Assembly: GCA_020284085.1 (NCBI GenBank)
Contig: JACEVL010000272.1
Coordinates: 251,501-315,500 of the forward strand
Length of the DNA: 64,000 bases
Source: Aporrectodea caliginosa
Taxonomy: Eukaryota > Annelida > Clitellata > Crassiclitellata > Lumbricidae
Direction of reading: 5' to 3'
Under the pieces are notes generated by a model. That model was not told the origin of the DNA, did not search any database, and saw only the letters and a list, made by a program, of their open reading frames with translations. The position numbers were made by a program, and so were the translations under genes. Below are positions 1-9,599 of the stretch, one piece after another (positions within the stretch are counted from its first letter, which is position 1; every line of letters starts with the position of its first letter).

Positions 1-230
1 TCTGCATTGACGAAAGCGCAGAAAATTGGAAACTACGCGAAGAGGCTATTAATAGGAGTCGAAACCAATTTTTACTCGTTAAGTTGTTTCAAGTTTTTGC
101 ACAAATCTGCGTAATTCTATTGCTAATTATTCATAATTAGTAACTTCTGAAGCGCCGATGTTTAATGCACAAGGCATCAAACGATGGATCACCAAATCCA
201 AACCGTTATAGGGTCTACATATAAATCAGT
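1..230 (+). other. remnant of subfamily A 3' flank
   Basis: No coding sequence is recognisable. Positions about 150-205 resemble the sequence just downstream of the gene at 34841-37695 (about 37730-37775) and of the pseudogene at 5346-5763 (about 5265-5310, opposite strand): a short CTTC-A-GC stretch, then TAATGCACA-GGCA-CAAA. This suggests that another subfamily A copy, or its decayed end, lies just left of the window. The match is short, so this is inference. Confidence 0.35.
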
Positions 231-479
231 CCTTTAAGTAAGAGAGGCAACGTATGATGGATATGCAGCTTAAAAGAGATGCTCTAAGCTGAGAACCAAA
301 TGACACAAGCGACTGAGTAGAACGAGCACATACAGTTAGAGAATTTACAAATGCATGTCCAACAAAACGAAACAGGTCGTTCACCAAACACAGTGACATT
401 TGCCTGATATTACATTTGCCTGATAATATGAACAGAAGCTTTTCTTACTGTAAAATGTGTTGAATCGTCCTTCTCTGAG

Positions 480-1120
480 TGACCTTTGTGTTTCAGTGTA
501 ACTCGTTTCTGTTCTGTAAATACAACAATCCTGTCTAATATTCTGATGCTGCTGCGTGTAAAATTAAGTCAACGGTTGGTCGTTATACGGTGGGAAAACC
601 CAGGAACAAATTTTAACTATATTTTTAGATCTTGGACGGATCCAATCCAAGTGTTTATAATATTATGTATTATATGGCGCTACTATTTATGACATTAGCT
701 TCATGTGCTTCTACTTGCTAACCCACAGTAGCCTGACTTGTGGGTTATTTTATAACAATAAATTGGATGAATCAGTTCGACAGTGTAAGATGGCGACTGG
801 CTGAGGTGTATGCAACTATGCACAGTAGGTAAAGTTTAGCTAACAGGTTAGGACTGTTAACATTCGTTGGCTTAGAAGAACTAGACTGAAATTTTTTGAG
901 TAATCCAACAATTACGATTCATACAACGGTTTCACTTGGGCTTTATTGGAACAGTGCTATAGAAATTATTAGTGGTTGTATCATGGCGCTATAGTAACGA
1001 CTAGACTGCAATTACACTAGAAGCAAGTACCATCGACTGATATCGTGCGCATTATCATCGCTAGAGATTAAATTGGATCAGATTTTATTATCAAATACAT
1101 AGACACTTGCATGCACGCAT
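480..1120 (+). repeat. direct duplicate of 17310-18005
   Basis: This block aligns by eye with 17310-18005 in the same orientation. Shared landmarks are the ACTCG...AAATACAACAATCCT-TCTAA start, the GTTGGTCGTT...GGGAAA-CCC-GGAACAA stretch, TGGATGAATCAGT-CGA, the GGTTTCACTTGGGCTTTA stretch, and the AGATTAAATTGGAT-AGATTT end. It could be a low-copy repeat or a segmental duplication. No protein is recognised in either copy. Confidence 0.55.
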
Positions 1121-1194
1121 AGGCATACAGTCAAGAGAATTGGACACACGTACGAAAACACTAGTAATGTCTATAGCCTAAATAGCCATTTCCA

Positions 1195-1345
1195 GCGATT
1201 ACCCCTAGAGCTGAGCGGGTGGGAATCCGTTGGATCCATGCGTGTACTCGGCCTCAACATCACCTCCGACCTGAGAATGGATCAGCACCTTGAGGACGTC
1301 CTCGATCGCATTTGCCTCATCACCTCTATACGCTCTGAGGACACT
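1195..1345 (+). mobile_element. possible LINE reverse-transcriptase scrap
   Basis: One frame reads MRVLGLNITSDLRMDQHLED. This resembles the segment after the palm of CR1/L2-type non-LTR reverse transcriptases (a 'lGv.i.sdL....H' pattern, also visible at about 4100 and 40700 in this window). Flanks to about 1680 show nothing else recognisable. It is short and decayed. Confidence 0.4.
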
Positions 1346-2055
1346 GCGTTCTCATGGCCTCTTTGAAAAGGTCCTTCATGAGGTGGTTAGGACAACCACG
1401 CTCGCGAACACTCCCATACGCCTCCCCGGAGAATGTTAGCTCTGAGATAAGAGACAAAGTCAACAGCGTAATAAACCGAATGAAAAGCCGCGGTTATCCT
1501 GCCTATAATGAATACCAAAGGAACTGCGGAAAATAATGGCTGCCACTGGTGATATGGGTTTGTTCTGCGCTATCTGCCACAAAACTCACCATCTTTTCCC
1601 CCACCAGACAAAGCCGATACCTTAGCTAGCCACGTCCTCACAATTTCGCTCTCCCCTTCAATGATTATCGATATTGTATAACTATAGAGTCCTATTTGAG
1701 GAATAATCTTAACGCAAACACAAGATCTAAGTCAACCCAGATATACTGAACAGTTTGCTGTAATCGAAACTGATTCATTTGTACTTGTAAGCAGAAAGGA
1801 GTCTTTGTCATTTCTGTACAGTTAATAAACGAATACTGTTTTGTATTGTAATAAAGTTTTTGATACGTCATGCAGCCATTGCGACATAGAACATTCATCG
1901 CATTCCAGCATCTGATGTGTTTATAAACACCGTCCTGCCAACAGCTGAGCCTCACCATCATAAACAGTGTCAGACCGCTGTTGGATAAATTTGATGATAT
2001 GGTGAAGATTGAGTTGGGCCATTAAAGACGACGGGAAAAGATAGGCCAACTAAGC
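1346..2055. other. no recognisable feature
   Basis: Only short open frames without family resemblance occur here, for example 1354-1536 (+) and 1692-1961 (-). I see no RNA gene, TE terminus or tandem repeat that I can support. Confidence 0.4.
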
Positions 2056-2059
2056 TTTA

Positions 2060-3023
2060 CCCTAGGGCTACCAAGCGTTTTTTGTGACGTTGACTACCAA
2101 GGGGGGGCTGGTTACCACCCTCCTGGATTTCGGGTTTGGTTTCACATATCATTTCTTGTAATACACCAATGGATTCAGCATTCAATTCTTTACAGAATGG
2201 TATATTTAATTGTACATTATGTTAATGCAGCTCGAAATTACATCATTTTTAACAAAGGAACCGATAATTAGCGATATATTATATTAATGCGTACATTTTG
2301 TACTTTTTGGACAAACAAATATAAGATTATGTGTGTTTTGAAACTGATCTATGCATCCAGAATACACAAATACATACCTACACATGTTTATATACGTATA
2401 AATATGCATCCATAGCCTACATATATATTCATACATATATATATCGGTTTTACATTGTGAAGCTGTATTCAGCCATTTTCACACAGATTACGCGTATTAT
2501 TATTTATTTTGAACACTTCCGGTCATCAAAAACAAATTAATTAGTATGAAAAAAATGGCACTACATGTCCTCTATGCAACGGCATAATTTATTTCTCTTC
2601 AAAAATAAATTATGAATACGTTATAATCGAAAAAACATGGAAAATGTGTGAAAGTATAACCTATTTTCATACATTTTAATTTATTTTGAGCACTTCCGGT
2701 TGTCTCAGGTTAACTCAGTGACCATAGAAATGTAGCCCCACATTCCCTCTATAGAATGGTATAATTTGTGTCTCTTAATATTAAATGTCGGATAAGATAT
2801 AGTCGAAAATCTAGGGGGTGGTATCCACCTCCCCTCTGGTACCTCGGGTATATTGGGTATAACTTTTGAACGGTGTGAGATATCATCTCACATTTTACCT
2901 CAAAACGTGTGTAAATGAACCCCCTACAGCTACCTAAAAGGTCAAATTTTGATTCCATACGGAAAAAGTTTGAGATGAAAAAAACCTGGGGGGTGGATAC
3001 CACCCCCCTTGGTAGCCCGAGGG
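2060..3023 (+). mobile_element. piggyBac-like MITE, copy 1
   Basis: This non-autonomous DNA element of about 960 bp is also present at 23317-24257 and 62604-63567. It begins CCCTAGGGCTACCAAG and ends CTTGGTAGCCCGAGGG, so the ends are inverted complements with one mismatch. The right end is followed by TTAA. The left flank here is TTTA, probably a decayed TTAA. TTAA target duplications and CCC-starting termini are characteristic of the piggyBac superfamily. The interior carries repeated copies of a segment ending TTATTATTTATTTTGA-CACTTCCGG and GGGGGTGGTATCCACC-type short palindromes. No transposase is encoded, so it would depend on one supplied in trans. Confidence 0.7.
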
Positions 3024-3279
3024 TTAAATGCTAAAATTAAATTTTGATTTTCAAACGATCGTCGATCCAGCTGATTCAAGACTCTGTTCAAGACTGGAAT
3101 CTGCTGTTCTGGCTATTGTTACGCTTTTCGTATCATGGAGACATGGAGGGCCATATCTCCGCATCAAATACATGCATGCATAGGCCTACTTAACTTTCAA
3201 TTTTAACTTTTGACCTTACATAATAGAGAAAATAATAAAGACAACTTGACACCGTTAACAATAATGTCTGATAGCTTCC

Positions 3280-5345
3280 TTTACTATTAGGTTCTCGGCT
3301 ATGAACTGCTCATGACCTGATACGTGTGTAGTAAATCCTGACAAGATATTCGACTGAAAAATTCAGGCAATTGCCATATAATATTCCTTTTACCTTTACA
3401 ACGACACTGTGAAATGACAATCGCCATTATGGAAAGTGTACCTATCATTAGCAGCATATATTGAGCATTTAAAAAGTCAGGCTAGGACCATGCTATAATT
3501 GCTATCTAAAAGCCTAAAACTTCCTCTGGTTAAAGGACTTCATAATTCGTTATTCCAAAAGTTATTACTTTGCAGAGGATAAGTTTTAAGTGCACATGTT
3601 GTGAAATCATAATAATAATATTTTCTATTATTTCAAACCGACGAACGCAGAAGGCCTATGGCTACAATTCAGTATGAACGGATAATCACAAGTTATTGCT
3701 GGAGTCGAATTCAACTGGATACGGCAGACGTGCAAGGTGCCCATCACGTCCTACTACTCATTTTACCAAAGCTGTCTAGCGATTGATAGGCTGCGTTGTC
3801 CTTTTGGATTTTTTAACTGGCATAGAGTGTAGTTGGTTATAATAAAATAAGTCGTCAGGAAGCTGATGTTGAGTACCGCAGTAGAAAAGGTTTTTTAGCA
3901 CCAGTTATTGCACAAAACCACGTCACAATCAACGATATATTATCCTCTGCTGCTCTTGACCGATGGTTATCCTCAAATCGCCTCCGTCTTAACCAAGACA
4001 GGACTCAGTACATATGGCTCGGTAGTCGTGCCCCGCTTACCAAGATTAATGCTGACTCCCTTCGTCTTCGATTTCCAAATATGCACTTCTCTTCCTCTGT
4101 ACGTGATCTTGGATTCATTCTTGATCCTGTCCTCTCTCTGTCTGATCACGTCAATAGTGTCTCTCGTTCCTGCTTCTACTACCTACGCCAACTCCGTGCC
4201 ATCCGCCAATCACTACCACTGCACGCTATCACGACTTTGGTCCATGCATTGATCTGTTCCAGGATTGATTATGGGAATGCGGTGTACATTGGTCTCTCCT
4301 CTACAAATATATCTAAACTTCAGTCCATTCTAAATGCTGCCGCCCGCCTCATAGGGGGCATTGCAAAGTTTGACCATATCTCCTATTTTATCCGTGACTC
4401 CCTTCACTGGCTCCCCATCCGCCAGCGCATCCAATTCAAGGTCTGTTCCCTCATGCGAAGCTGTCTTGCTGGCTCTGCTCCTCACTATCTTAGGGCCTTT
4501 TGTACCCCAGTATCTTCTCTGCACAGTCGTTCCTCCCTTCGGTCCTCAGCTCGTGGTTACTTGGTTGTCCCGCGGGTGCGTACTTCTACGGCCCAGTCTA
4601 GGAGTTTCGCTATTGTTGGTCCCAATAGCTGGAACCAGTTACCTCAGTCCCTTAGAACTGACCTTTTTCTATTTCTTTTGACCAGTTCCGCAAGCGCCTG
4701 AAAACCTCCCTTTACCAGTGAAGAGACTGGCCCGGGTCGGGAGCGCCTCTGTTTTGAGTGGCGCTATATAAATGCTTGATTACGATTACGATTACGATTA
4801 CGATATAAACAATGAAAGAGTAATAGCAAAAGTTTATGCCAGACCCATTGATCTATTTCTGCTATGTCCACACAAGTCTAAAATTGTTGTTTATGGCATT
4901 TTAGTGCAAGTGGGTGAGTGATTTACTTAACCTTGAACGTCTTCATAAAACAAAATTGAGCATCATCAGCGGTATACATAAAAAGTTCAGCATTTTTCAG
5001 ACTTCTCCGCAGTGTTGGCGGATTTCAGAATATTCTGTAACTTACTTGACAATACACAACCGAAAGGCTATTAAGTGGATCTTGCGAGATTTATATATCA
5101 TTTGGATAAGCAATTCTAAACAGAAATTGAAATTGGTGCAGCATTTAATAAACGCTATTGTTTTAGGAAATAACCAGTCTTAGGCAAAGCAATAACGCTT
5201 AACTTCTACAAGTATCGATGCAATGTTGTCGCTAGTGGAATATTTTTACAGCTAGGGTTTGGTGTGCAATCGGTTGATGCCTATTGCCTTGTGCATTAGA
5301 CTCCCGCATTGAAGAATTTCAAAATTAATAGGAATAGTTAATAAT
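3280..5345 (-). repeat. inverted duplicate of the gene 3 3' flank, split by a LINE
   Basis: Read on the minus strand, this block follows the 3' flank of the gene at 34841-37695 (about 37700-38640). Shared landmarks are GTGGACATAGCAGAAATA and GGTCTGGCATAA (4830-4870 against 38120-38160), ACTCTATGCCAGTTA-AAAAATCCA (3810-3835 against 38325-38355), CTCTGCAAAGTA and AACCAGAGG-AG (3520-3585 against 38398-38455), and CAGGTCATGA...AGCCGAGAAC (3295-3325 against 38590-38622). The LINE at 3905-4804 interrupts the match, so it inserted after the duplication. Confidence 0.75.
3905..4804 (+). mobile_element. CR1/L2-like LINE, 5'-truncated 3' end
   Basis: A single frame from about 3931 to 4701 reads as the C-terminal part of a non-LTR reverse transcriptase. 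It contains ALDRWLSSNRLRLN, VRDLGFILDPVLSLSDHV, CSRIDYGNAVYIGL, AARLIGGIAKFDHIS, LHWLPIRQRIQFK and GPNSWNQLPQSLR, which are typical of the region after the RT palm in CR1/L2-clade elements. The 3' end has GGCGCTATATAAATGC and then four GATTAC units (4778-4804), matching the short tandem tails of this clade. Catalytic palm motifs are absent, so it is a dead 5'-truncated insertion. It lies inside the duplicated 3' flank described at 3280-5345. Confidence 0.85.
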
Positions 5346-5763
5346 TTAGATAGCATATTGTATCGCATCGATACTTTTCTGAAAGTGTCGAAGTTTTTGA
5401 CATAGAAAACCACGTATGATGTGCTCAAACGGAAGGTTGCCTTCAGTTTCTTAAATTCAAGTATTAATTCTGAATTTGAATGATTCCAGTCGATTAGGTA
5501 TTTCACTTTCAAATATCTTGCCAGGAAATGTCATCCAAGAAAATAATGACATTTTGTTGAGTAAGTATAATTCAGAACATCTGGCAGTGAATCCCTGTCT
5601 GTGCAAATTCGTCTGGCAAAAAAGTGCTGGAATGTCGACTGAACATTGTCGTTTATCCTCCGCAAATCTTCATTCAATGGCGATACATAGCAGAAAAGTG
5701 TGCGAAATCGAAGAAAAGATTACTTACTTCTTTTGTACGCTGTTTAATATAAAACCACTTTAA
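5346..5763 (-). pseudogene. cGLR/Mab-21-like pseudogene fragment (C-terminal end)
   Basis: The minus-strand translation matches the last ~140 residues of subfamily A genes. The first readable part contains TLFCYVSPLNEDLRRIND and FARRICTDRDSLPDVL. Next comes KCHYFLG, an in-frame stop (TGA where paralogues have Arg), then HFLARYLKVKYLIDW and LILEFKKLKA. A frameshift leads into NLPFEHIIRGFL and QKLRHFQKSIDAI, and the ancestral TAA lies at 5346-5348. Upstream of about 5763 the similarity fades. The copy is broken by at least one stop and two frameshifts. Its 3' flank matches that of the gene at 34841-37695, so it is an inverted partial duplicate of that locus. It is not expected to make a protein. 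Confidence 0.85.
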
Positions 5764-6144
5764 GTCAACAATACAAACAACGACACCGTTTAAGAAGTGA
5801 TGAATTCCATGTTAGTTGTCATACGCGTAAACCTCTTTAATGCAACACATCTCCATATTGTTAAGGATTGGGGTGCAAAGATTTTCATATCATGCCCGAG
5901 ATGTATGCTCATAATCCTGATTTGTCAAAAGTTCTTGCGCATTGGTCGTCTCTGTGGAAGCTCAAACTCCTAACGAAATCTGTTATCAGCAGGAGACAGA
6001 AAAAATATTACTGTACACAGCTACGCATATGAAGAGACTATTTGGAACGCCTTGCAAGACTTCAATATTTGCAAATGAGAGCAAAACTTCTTAAAACGAA
6101 GCGAAGCACTGACGCTCAACTATCGCACTTTTGCAAGTATCATT
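5764..6144. other. 3' flank of gene 1, no gene seen
   Basis: This is unique-looking AT-rich sequence between the pseudogene end and the gene at 6169-9165. Nothing else is recognised. Confidence 0.4.
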
Positions 6145-6150
6145 TTTATT
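6145..6150 (-). promoter_or_regulatory. candidate polyadenylation signal
   Basis: AATAAA lies on the minus strand 19 nt after the TAA stop of the gene at 6169-9165. The position would give a very short 3'UTR. The hexamer is canonical, but its use is inferred. Confidence 0.5.
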
Positions 6151-6168
6151 GTTTCATTGTCACATAGT

Positions 6169-9165
6169 TTAGCCTGTAAAATATTTTGCATTGGCACTTT
6201 TTTGATGTCGTCGAAGTCTTTGTTGAAGAGAGCCACGAATGATGTGTTCAAACGGTAGATGGCTTTTCAATTTTTTAAATTCCAAGACTACTTCTGAACT
6301 TAAATGAAGACAGTCCATTAGACATTTCACTTTCAAATATCTTGCAAGGAAATGTCTTCCAAGAAAATAATGACATTTCGCTGAGTAAGCATGCAAGAGA
6401 ACTTTTGAAAGTAAAGACTTCTCAGAGAAGATATCTCGGGCGAAAACATGCTGGAACTTGGAACCAGTACTAAGCTCTACTTTCCACAAATCTTTGTTGA
6501 AAGGCGATAAATAGCAGACAAGAGTGTGAAGTCCAAGCAAGCACTGCACCTCTGTGTCGAAATAGGAGTCGAGCGGTGGCACCACCACAACATTTGCAAA
6601 TGCAAGCTCCTGCAAATCGCTGCGCAGCTCAGGCTCACCGAGAATTCGTTCACACAAATGCAAAACTTCCGGATATTTACGACGCTGGTACAGATACGCA
6701 GCACGGTAGCAGTCAACTGTACTGCAGTGAATGGCAAAATATTTGCCGATCTCATTGTAAAATAATGTCATATTTTCTAAGGAAAGTTCTCTGAGCAGTT
6801 GGCTAACCTCAAATTCATTCAGCAAGGAACTTTTGTTGGGCACTTGTAATTCATCACTTTTACCGGTTCTTTTATATACGCGTAAAACACTGGCTGTCTT
6901 TGATATTTCGGTAGATTTCCGATTTGTTATAGTCATTAACATTTCATCCAGCGGATATATTATTAGCGTTGGTAAATCGCAATTAAGTCTCGAGTGCCCA
7001 GGACTTCTTTCATTTGAGAAAATTGTTAAATAATAGGCAAACACTTCTGGTGTAAGACGCAGATCAATAAGAACCCGTCTTTCGTTGTAATTCAAATTGT
7101 CAACAATTTGCACGAAAATCAGATAAAATCCAACGATTCTGACAATATCGTCAATGAAAAACAGATAGCCTGCATTCAACGTATCTTCAAATGTTTCAGT
7201 GTTTAAAACCATCGAGCAAAGGTCTATGGCAGTTTGGTATTCTGAATAGGCAAATTCAAGAGCAGCCAAGTAATCCAAACTCAACTTCTTCGTTGCGTTA
7301 TTTTTCGGATTCTTACATTCCAATGCTTTCCTGAGAAGACCCTTTGATATCTGAGAGACAAGTTTAAATACTAGGCTATCACTTGATTCGATTAAATTTT
7401 CCATCAGGGTTTGAGCTTTCAAAAAATATAATTCACATCTATTAGGAACTACTTTCCATGGCCTTGGAAAGTGGTGGTGCCAGGACCTTATAAATTTTGG
7501 TTTAATTGACATTTGCCTGATTATGCTAAAAAACCATTCATTATCGTATTCAAGTTTCATACATTCTATCAAGTAGGCAGCATGCAGATTCATTAGCATG
7601 CAACCATAGAGCCCACCAAATGCCACAGAGTCCTTTGTTAAGACCATGTCATCCAACCCCGATAAAAGTGATCCATTTTCAATAAAAGATTCTGCGAAAC
7701 TGGAGACCACATAGTCAAGTCTTTTCGTTGCTGTCATGTGTGCAAGTTGTATATCAGAATGAAATTGGCGCGAAATCACCCAGTCAATAGATTTTGGTTT
7801 ATTTGCTTCCATAGAGTCACAGATCTGCAGAATAAGCTGCTCGACACACAATACGAATAGCAAAGTGTCTCTTGCATCGATTACATCCAGAAGAATTGGA
7901 TGCATATAATGTCTCACAAACCAAAGACAAAGTACGTCTAAATCACAAAATCTTCTAAGACATTTAATAGTTTCATCGACGATCTTCTGGTTTATGTGCT
8001 TGTGAAACAAATTTGCTCTAGGAATAAAATAGTTCGGGCAATATCGTCTCTTTAGCCCCTCTAAAAGTTTTCGCAATAAAAAACAACATATTTCCATAAC
8101 AGACGACGAATTCCACCATTCTGTCGATATCTCTTCGCAGGACCACAGCATGAGTGTTTTAAAGTGATATGTACATAGAACTTCATCTTCTTTTGGACAA
8201 TCCTTCTTGATTAGTTCTCTCTTGGCAAAGAATCTGAGCATATGGTAGACAATCTGCTGACTTTGGGTCCAACTCTGAAGTAAAATCACTTCCGCAACAG
8301 AAAATGACAACCTGCACTGCTGTGCATCATTTCGACAAGCAGGATGTTTCGCAACTACAACATGACAACCATTCTCCACTACCTCGTGCATATGGGCAGT
8401 TGTTGGCCATCCGTGCTTTCTTCGGCGGAATGGCCAATTTTTGGCTTCTTTTGGCCACTGTGGACACCATACGGAATCAACTATATCAAGTGAGAAAGTT
8501 TTTATGTTTACAAACCTAATCGCCGGACCATTTTTGAAACTTTTTCCATCGTTCTTAAGCTGGTTCCCGGCATACATGTCTGGTATCTGTATTATTTCTC
8601 GGACTTTAGCCTGTCTAAATGCGAAGATTTTACGTTCCCAGTCATACGTCATTTGCCCTAAATCTCGAAGTCGCACAAAAGATGGATAGTCATGGTATGG
8701 CTCAATCAAGTAGCAGTACGTTAAGTCAGTAATATCACGGACATCATATGGTAATACTGGGTTTTCATCTATGAAGGCTAGAGTATTCGCTCTCGCCTTC
8801 ATTAAATCTACATCATCAATGCACGGATGTAGCGGTTGAATGAAGAACTCAGCAGAGCTGCCACATATAAATGTATAATGTTGAAATGGTTCTATATAAC
8901 ATGGCAAACGTATGGTTTGACGCCGGACACTGCCGAACTGTGGAATCACTCGACATGTACCAACGATGAATGCCGACACACTGTCGACCAGCGCTGCACC
9001 ATAATCATAAAATAAACCACTATCAGCACGGTAATGCATTGTTACTACTGGTACTAACATTACTACTGCTACTGCTACTACTACTACAACAACTATTATT
9101 ATTGTTGTTGTTGTTGTTGCCTCTGCTGCTGTTGCTATTGTTGTTGCATTAAACACGCTCCGCAA
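6169..9165 (-). CDS. Mab-21/cGAS-like receptor, subfamily A (gene 1)
   Basis: Open frame of 998 codons. Members of this family are NTase-fold enzymes or receptors, and the cGLR branch makes cyclic dinucleotide signals on sensing ligands. NTase motifs are present: G102-S103 with E106, then D118-V-D120, and a third acid D227 in SLDIVDSVWCPQWP. The Mab-21 C-lobe follows (about 240-400: HGWPTT, GCHVVVAKHPAC, CRLSFSVAEVILLQSW, LCTYHFKTLMLWSCEE, CPNYFIPRANLFH). The remaining ~600 residues are helical and TPR-like (LAALEFAYSEYQTAIDLC; DCYRAAYLYQRRKYPEVLHL; KCHYFLGRHFLARYLKV). The true start is uncertain. Alignment with the other subfamily A genes places the ancestral start at L59 (8991-8989), where ATG has become CTG just after a splice-acceptor-like ...GGTGCAG. 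The 58 residues before it derive partly from a microsatellite. Function is inferred from the family; activity is untested. Confidence 0.85.
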   Translation of the reverse strand: MRSVFNATTIATAAEATTTTTIIIVVVVVVAVAVVMLVPVVTMHYRADSGLFYDYGAALVDSVSAFIVGTCRVIPQFGSVRRQTIRLPCYIEPFQHYTFICGSSAEFFIQPLHPCIDDVDLMKARANTLAFIDENPVLPYDVRDITDLTYCYLIEPYHDYPSFVRLRDLGQMTYDWERKIFAFRQAKVREIIQIPDMYAGNQLKNDGKSFKNGPAIRFVNIKTFSLDIVDSVWCPQWPKEAKNWPFRRRKHGWPTTAHMHEVVENGCHVVVAKHPACRNDAQQCRLSFSVAEVILLQSWTQSQQIVYHMLRFFAKRELIKKDCPKEDEVLCTYHFKTLMLWSCEEISTEWWNSSSVMEICCFLLRKLLEGLKRRYCPNYFIPRANLFHKHINQKIVDETIKCLRRFCDLDVLCLWFVRHYMHPILLDVIDARDTLLFVLCVEQLILQICDSMEANKPKSIDWVISRQFHSDIQLAHMTATKRLDYVVSSFAESFIENGSLLSGLDDMVLTKDSVAFGGLYGCMLMNLHAAYLIECMKLEYDNEWFFSIIRQMSIKPKFIRSWHHHFPRPWKVVPNRCELYFLKAQTLMENLIESSDSLVFKLVSQISKGLLRKALECKNPKNNATKKLSLDYLAALEFAYSEYQTAIDLCSMVLNTETFEDTLNAGYLFFIDDIVRIVGFYLIFVQIVDNLNYNERRVLIDLRLTPEVFAYYLTIFSNERSPGHSRLNCDLPTLIIYPLDEMLMTITNRKSTEISKTASVLRVYKRTGKSDELQVPNKSSLLNEFEVSQLLRELSLENMTLFYNEIGKYFAIHCSTVDCYRAAYLYQRRKYPEVLHLCERILGEPELRSDLQELAFANVVVVPPLDSYFDTEVQCLLGLHTLVCYLSPFNKDLWKVELSTGSKFQHVFARDIFSEKSLLSKVLLHAYSAKCHYFLGRHFLARYLKVKCLMDCLHLSSEVVLEFKKLKSHLPFEHIIRGSLQQRLRRHQKSANAKYFTG
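9056..9150. repeat. trinucleotide microsatellite near the gene 1 start
   Basis: Imperfect ACT/GCT/ACA/ATT/GTT trinucleotide tract. It reads into the upstream extension of gene 1 as Thr/Ile/Val/Ala runs. A similar simple-repeat tract precedes every long copy of this gene family in the window, probably inside a 5'UTR intron. Confidence 0.7.
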
Positions 9166-9329
9166 TATATTGAAAAAAGCATAAAACGACGACGTAACAG
9201 CGGCAACAAGAACAATTTTGTGTCAAGGCCCTTGCGCAGAAAAAGTCTCAGAGATAGCTCATATATATTCGGACTCCGAGCATTGTCAGGCAAGCGCCCA
9301 AATCAATCGGAATCCATAAAAGACAATGC

Positions 9330-9590
9330 ATATGAGTATGCATCTTGTTTATCGTGTGTATCATCTCGTCTATAAATTATTGACAATGGAAAACACTGCC
9401 TCTCACTATGTCTTGAGGCTTGACATCAGTGCAGCCTTCGACACCGTAGACCACCAGGTAATCCTTTCAAGACTCACCAAAAGCTTCGGTGTCTCTGAGA
9501 CTGTTTTAAACTTGTTAGATTCTTACTTCAGTGACTGGAATCAGGAGGTGGGCATCGGTACCGCTCGGTCTGAGCCCTTGTGCGTGTAGG
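9330..9590 (+). mobile_element. LINE reverse-transcriptase palm fragment
   Basis: One frame contains YVLRLDISAAFDTVDHQVIL and RLTKSFGVSETVLNLLDSYF. This is RT motif A (the first catalytic Asp in LDISAAFD) with its following segment, typical of CR1/L2-clade non-LTR elements. Motif C is missing and the frame stops at 9589, so it is a fragment. Confidence 0.75.
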
Positions 9591-9599
9591 AAAAGATTA

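Noticed and set aside
2331..2540. Tyr/Ile-rich frames, also at 23500-23766 and 62827-63077
   Set aside because: They lie in the TACATA-like interior of the piggyBac-like MITE; similarity between copies is due to the repeat.
6477..6765. Opposite-strand and alternative-frame ORFs inside the cGLR genes
   Set aside because: They recur at the same places in several paralogues only because they are shadows of the conserved coding sequence.
9056..9165. Transmembrane or signal segment of gene 1
   Set aside because: The hydrophobic run is encoded by a trinucleotide repeat upstream of the ancestral start and a likely splice acceptor, so it is probably non-coding.
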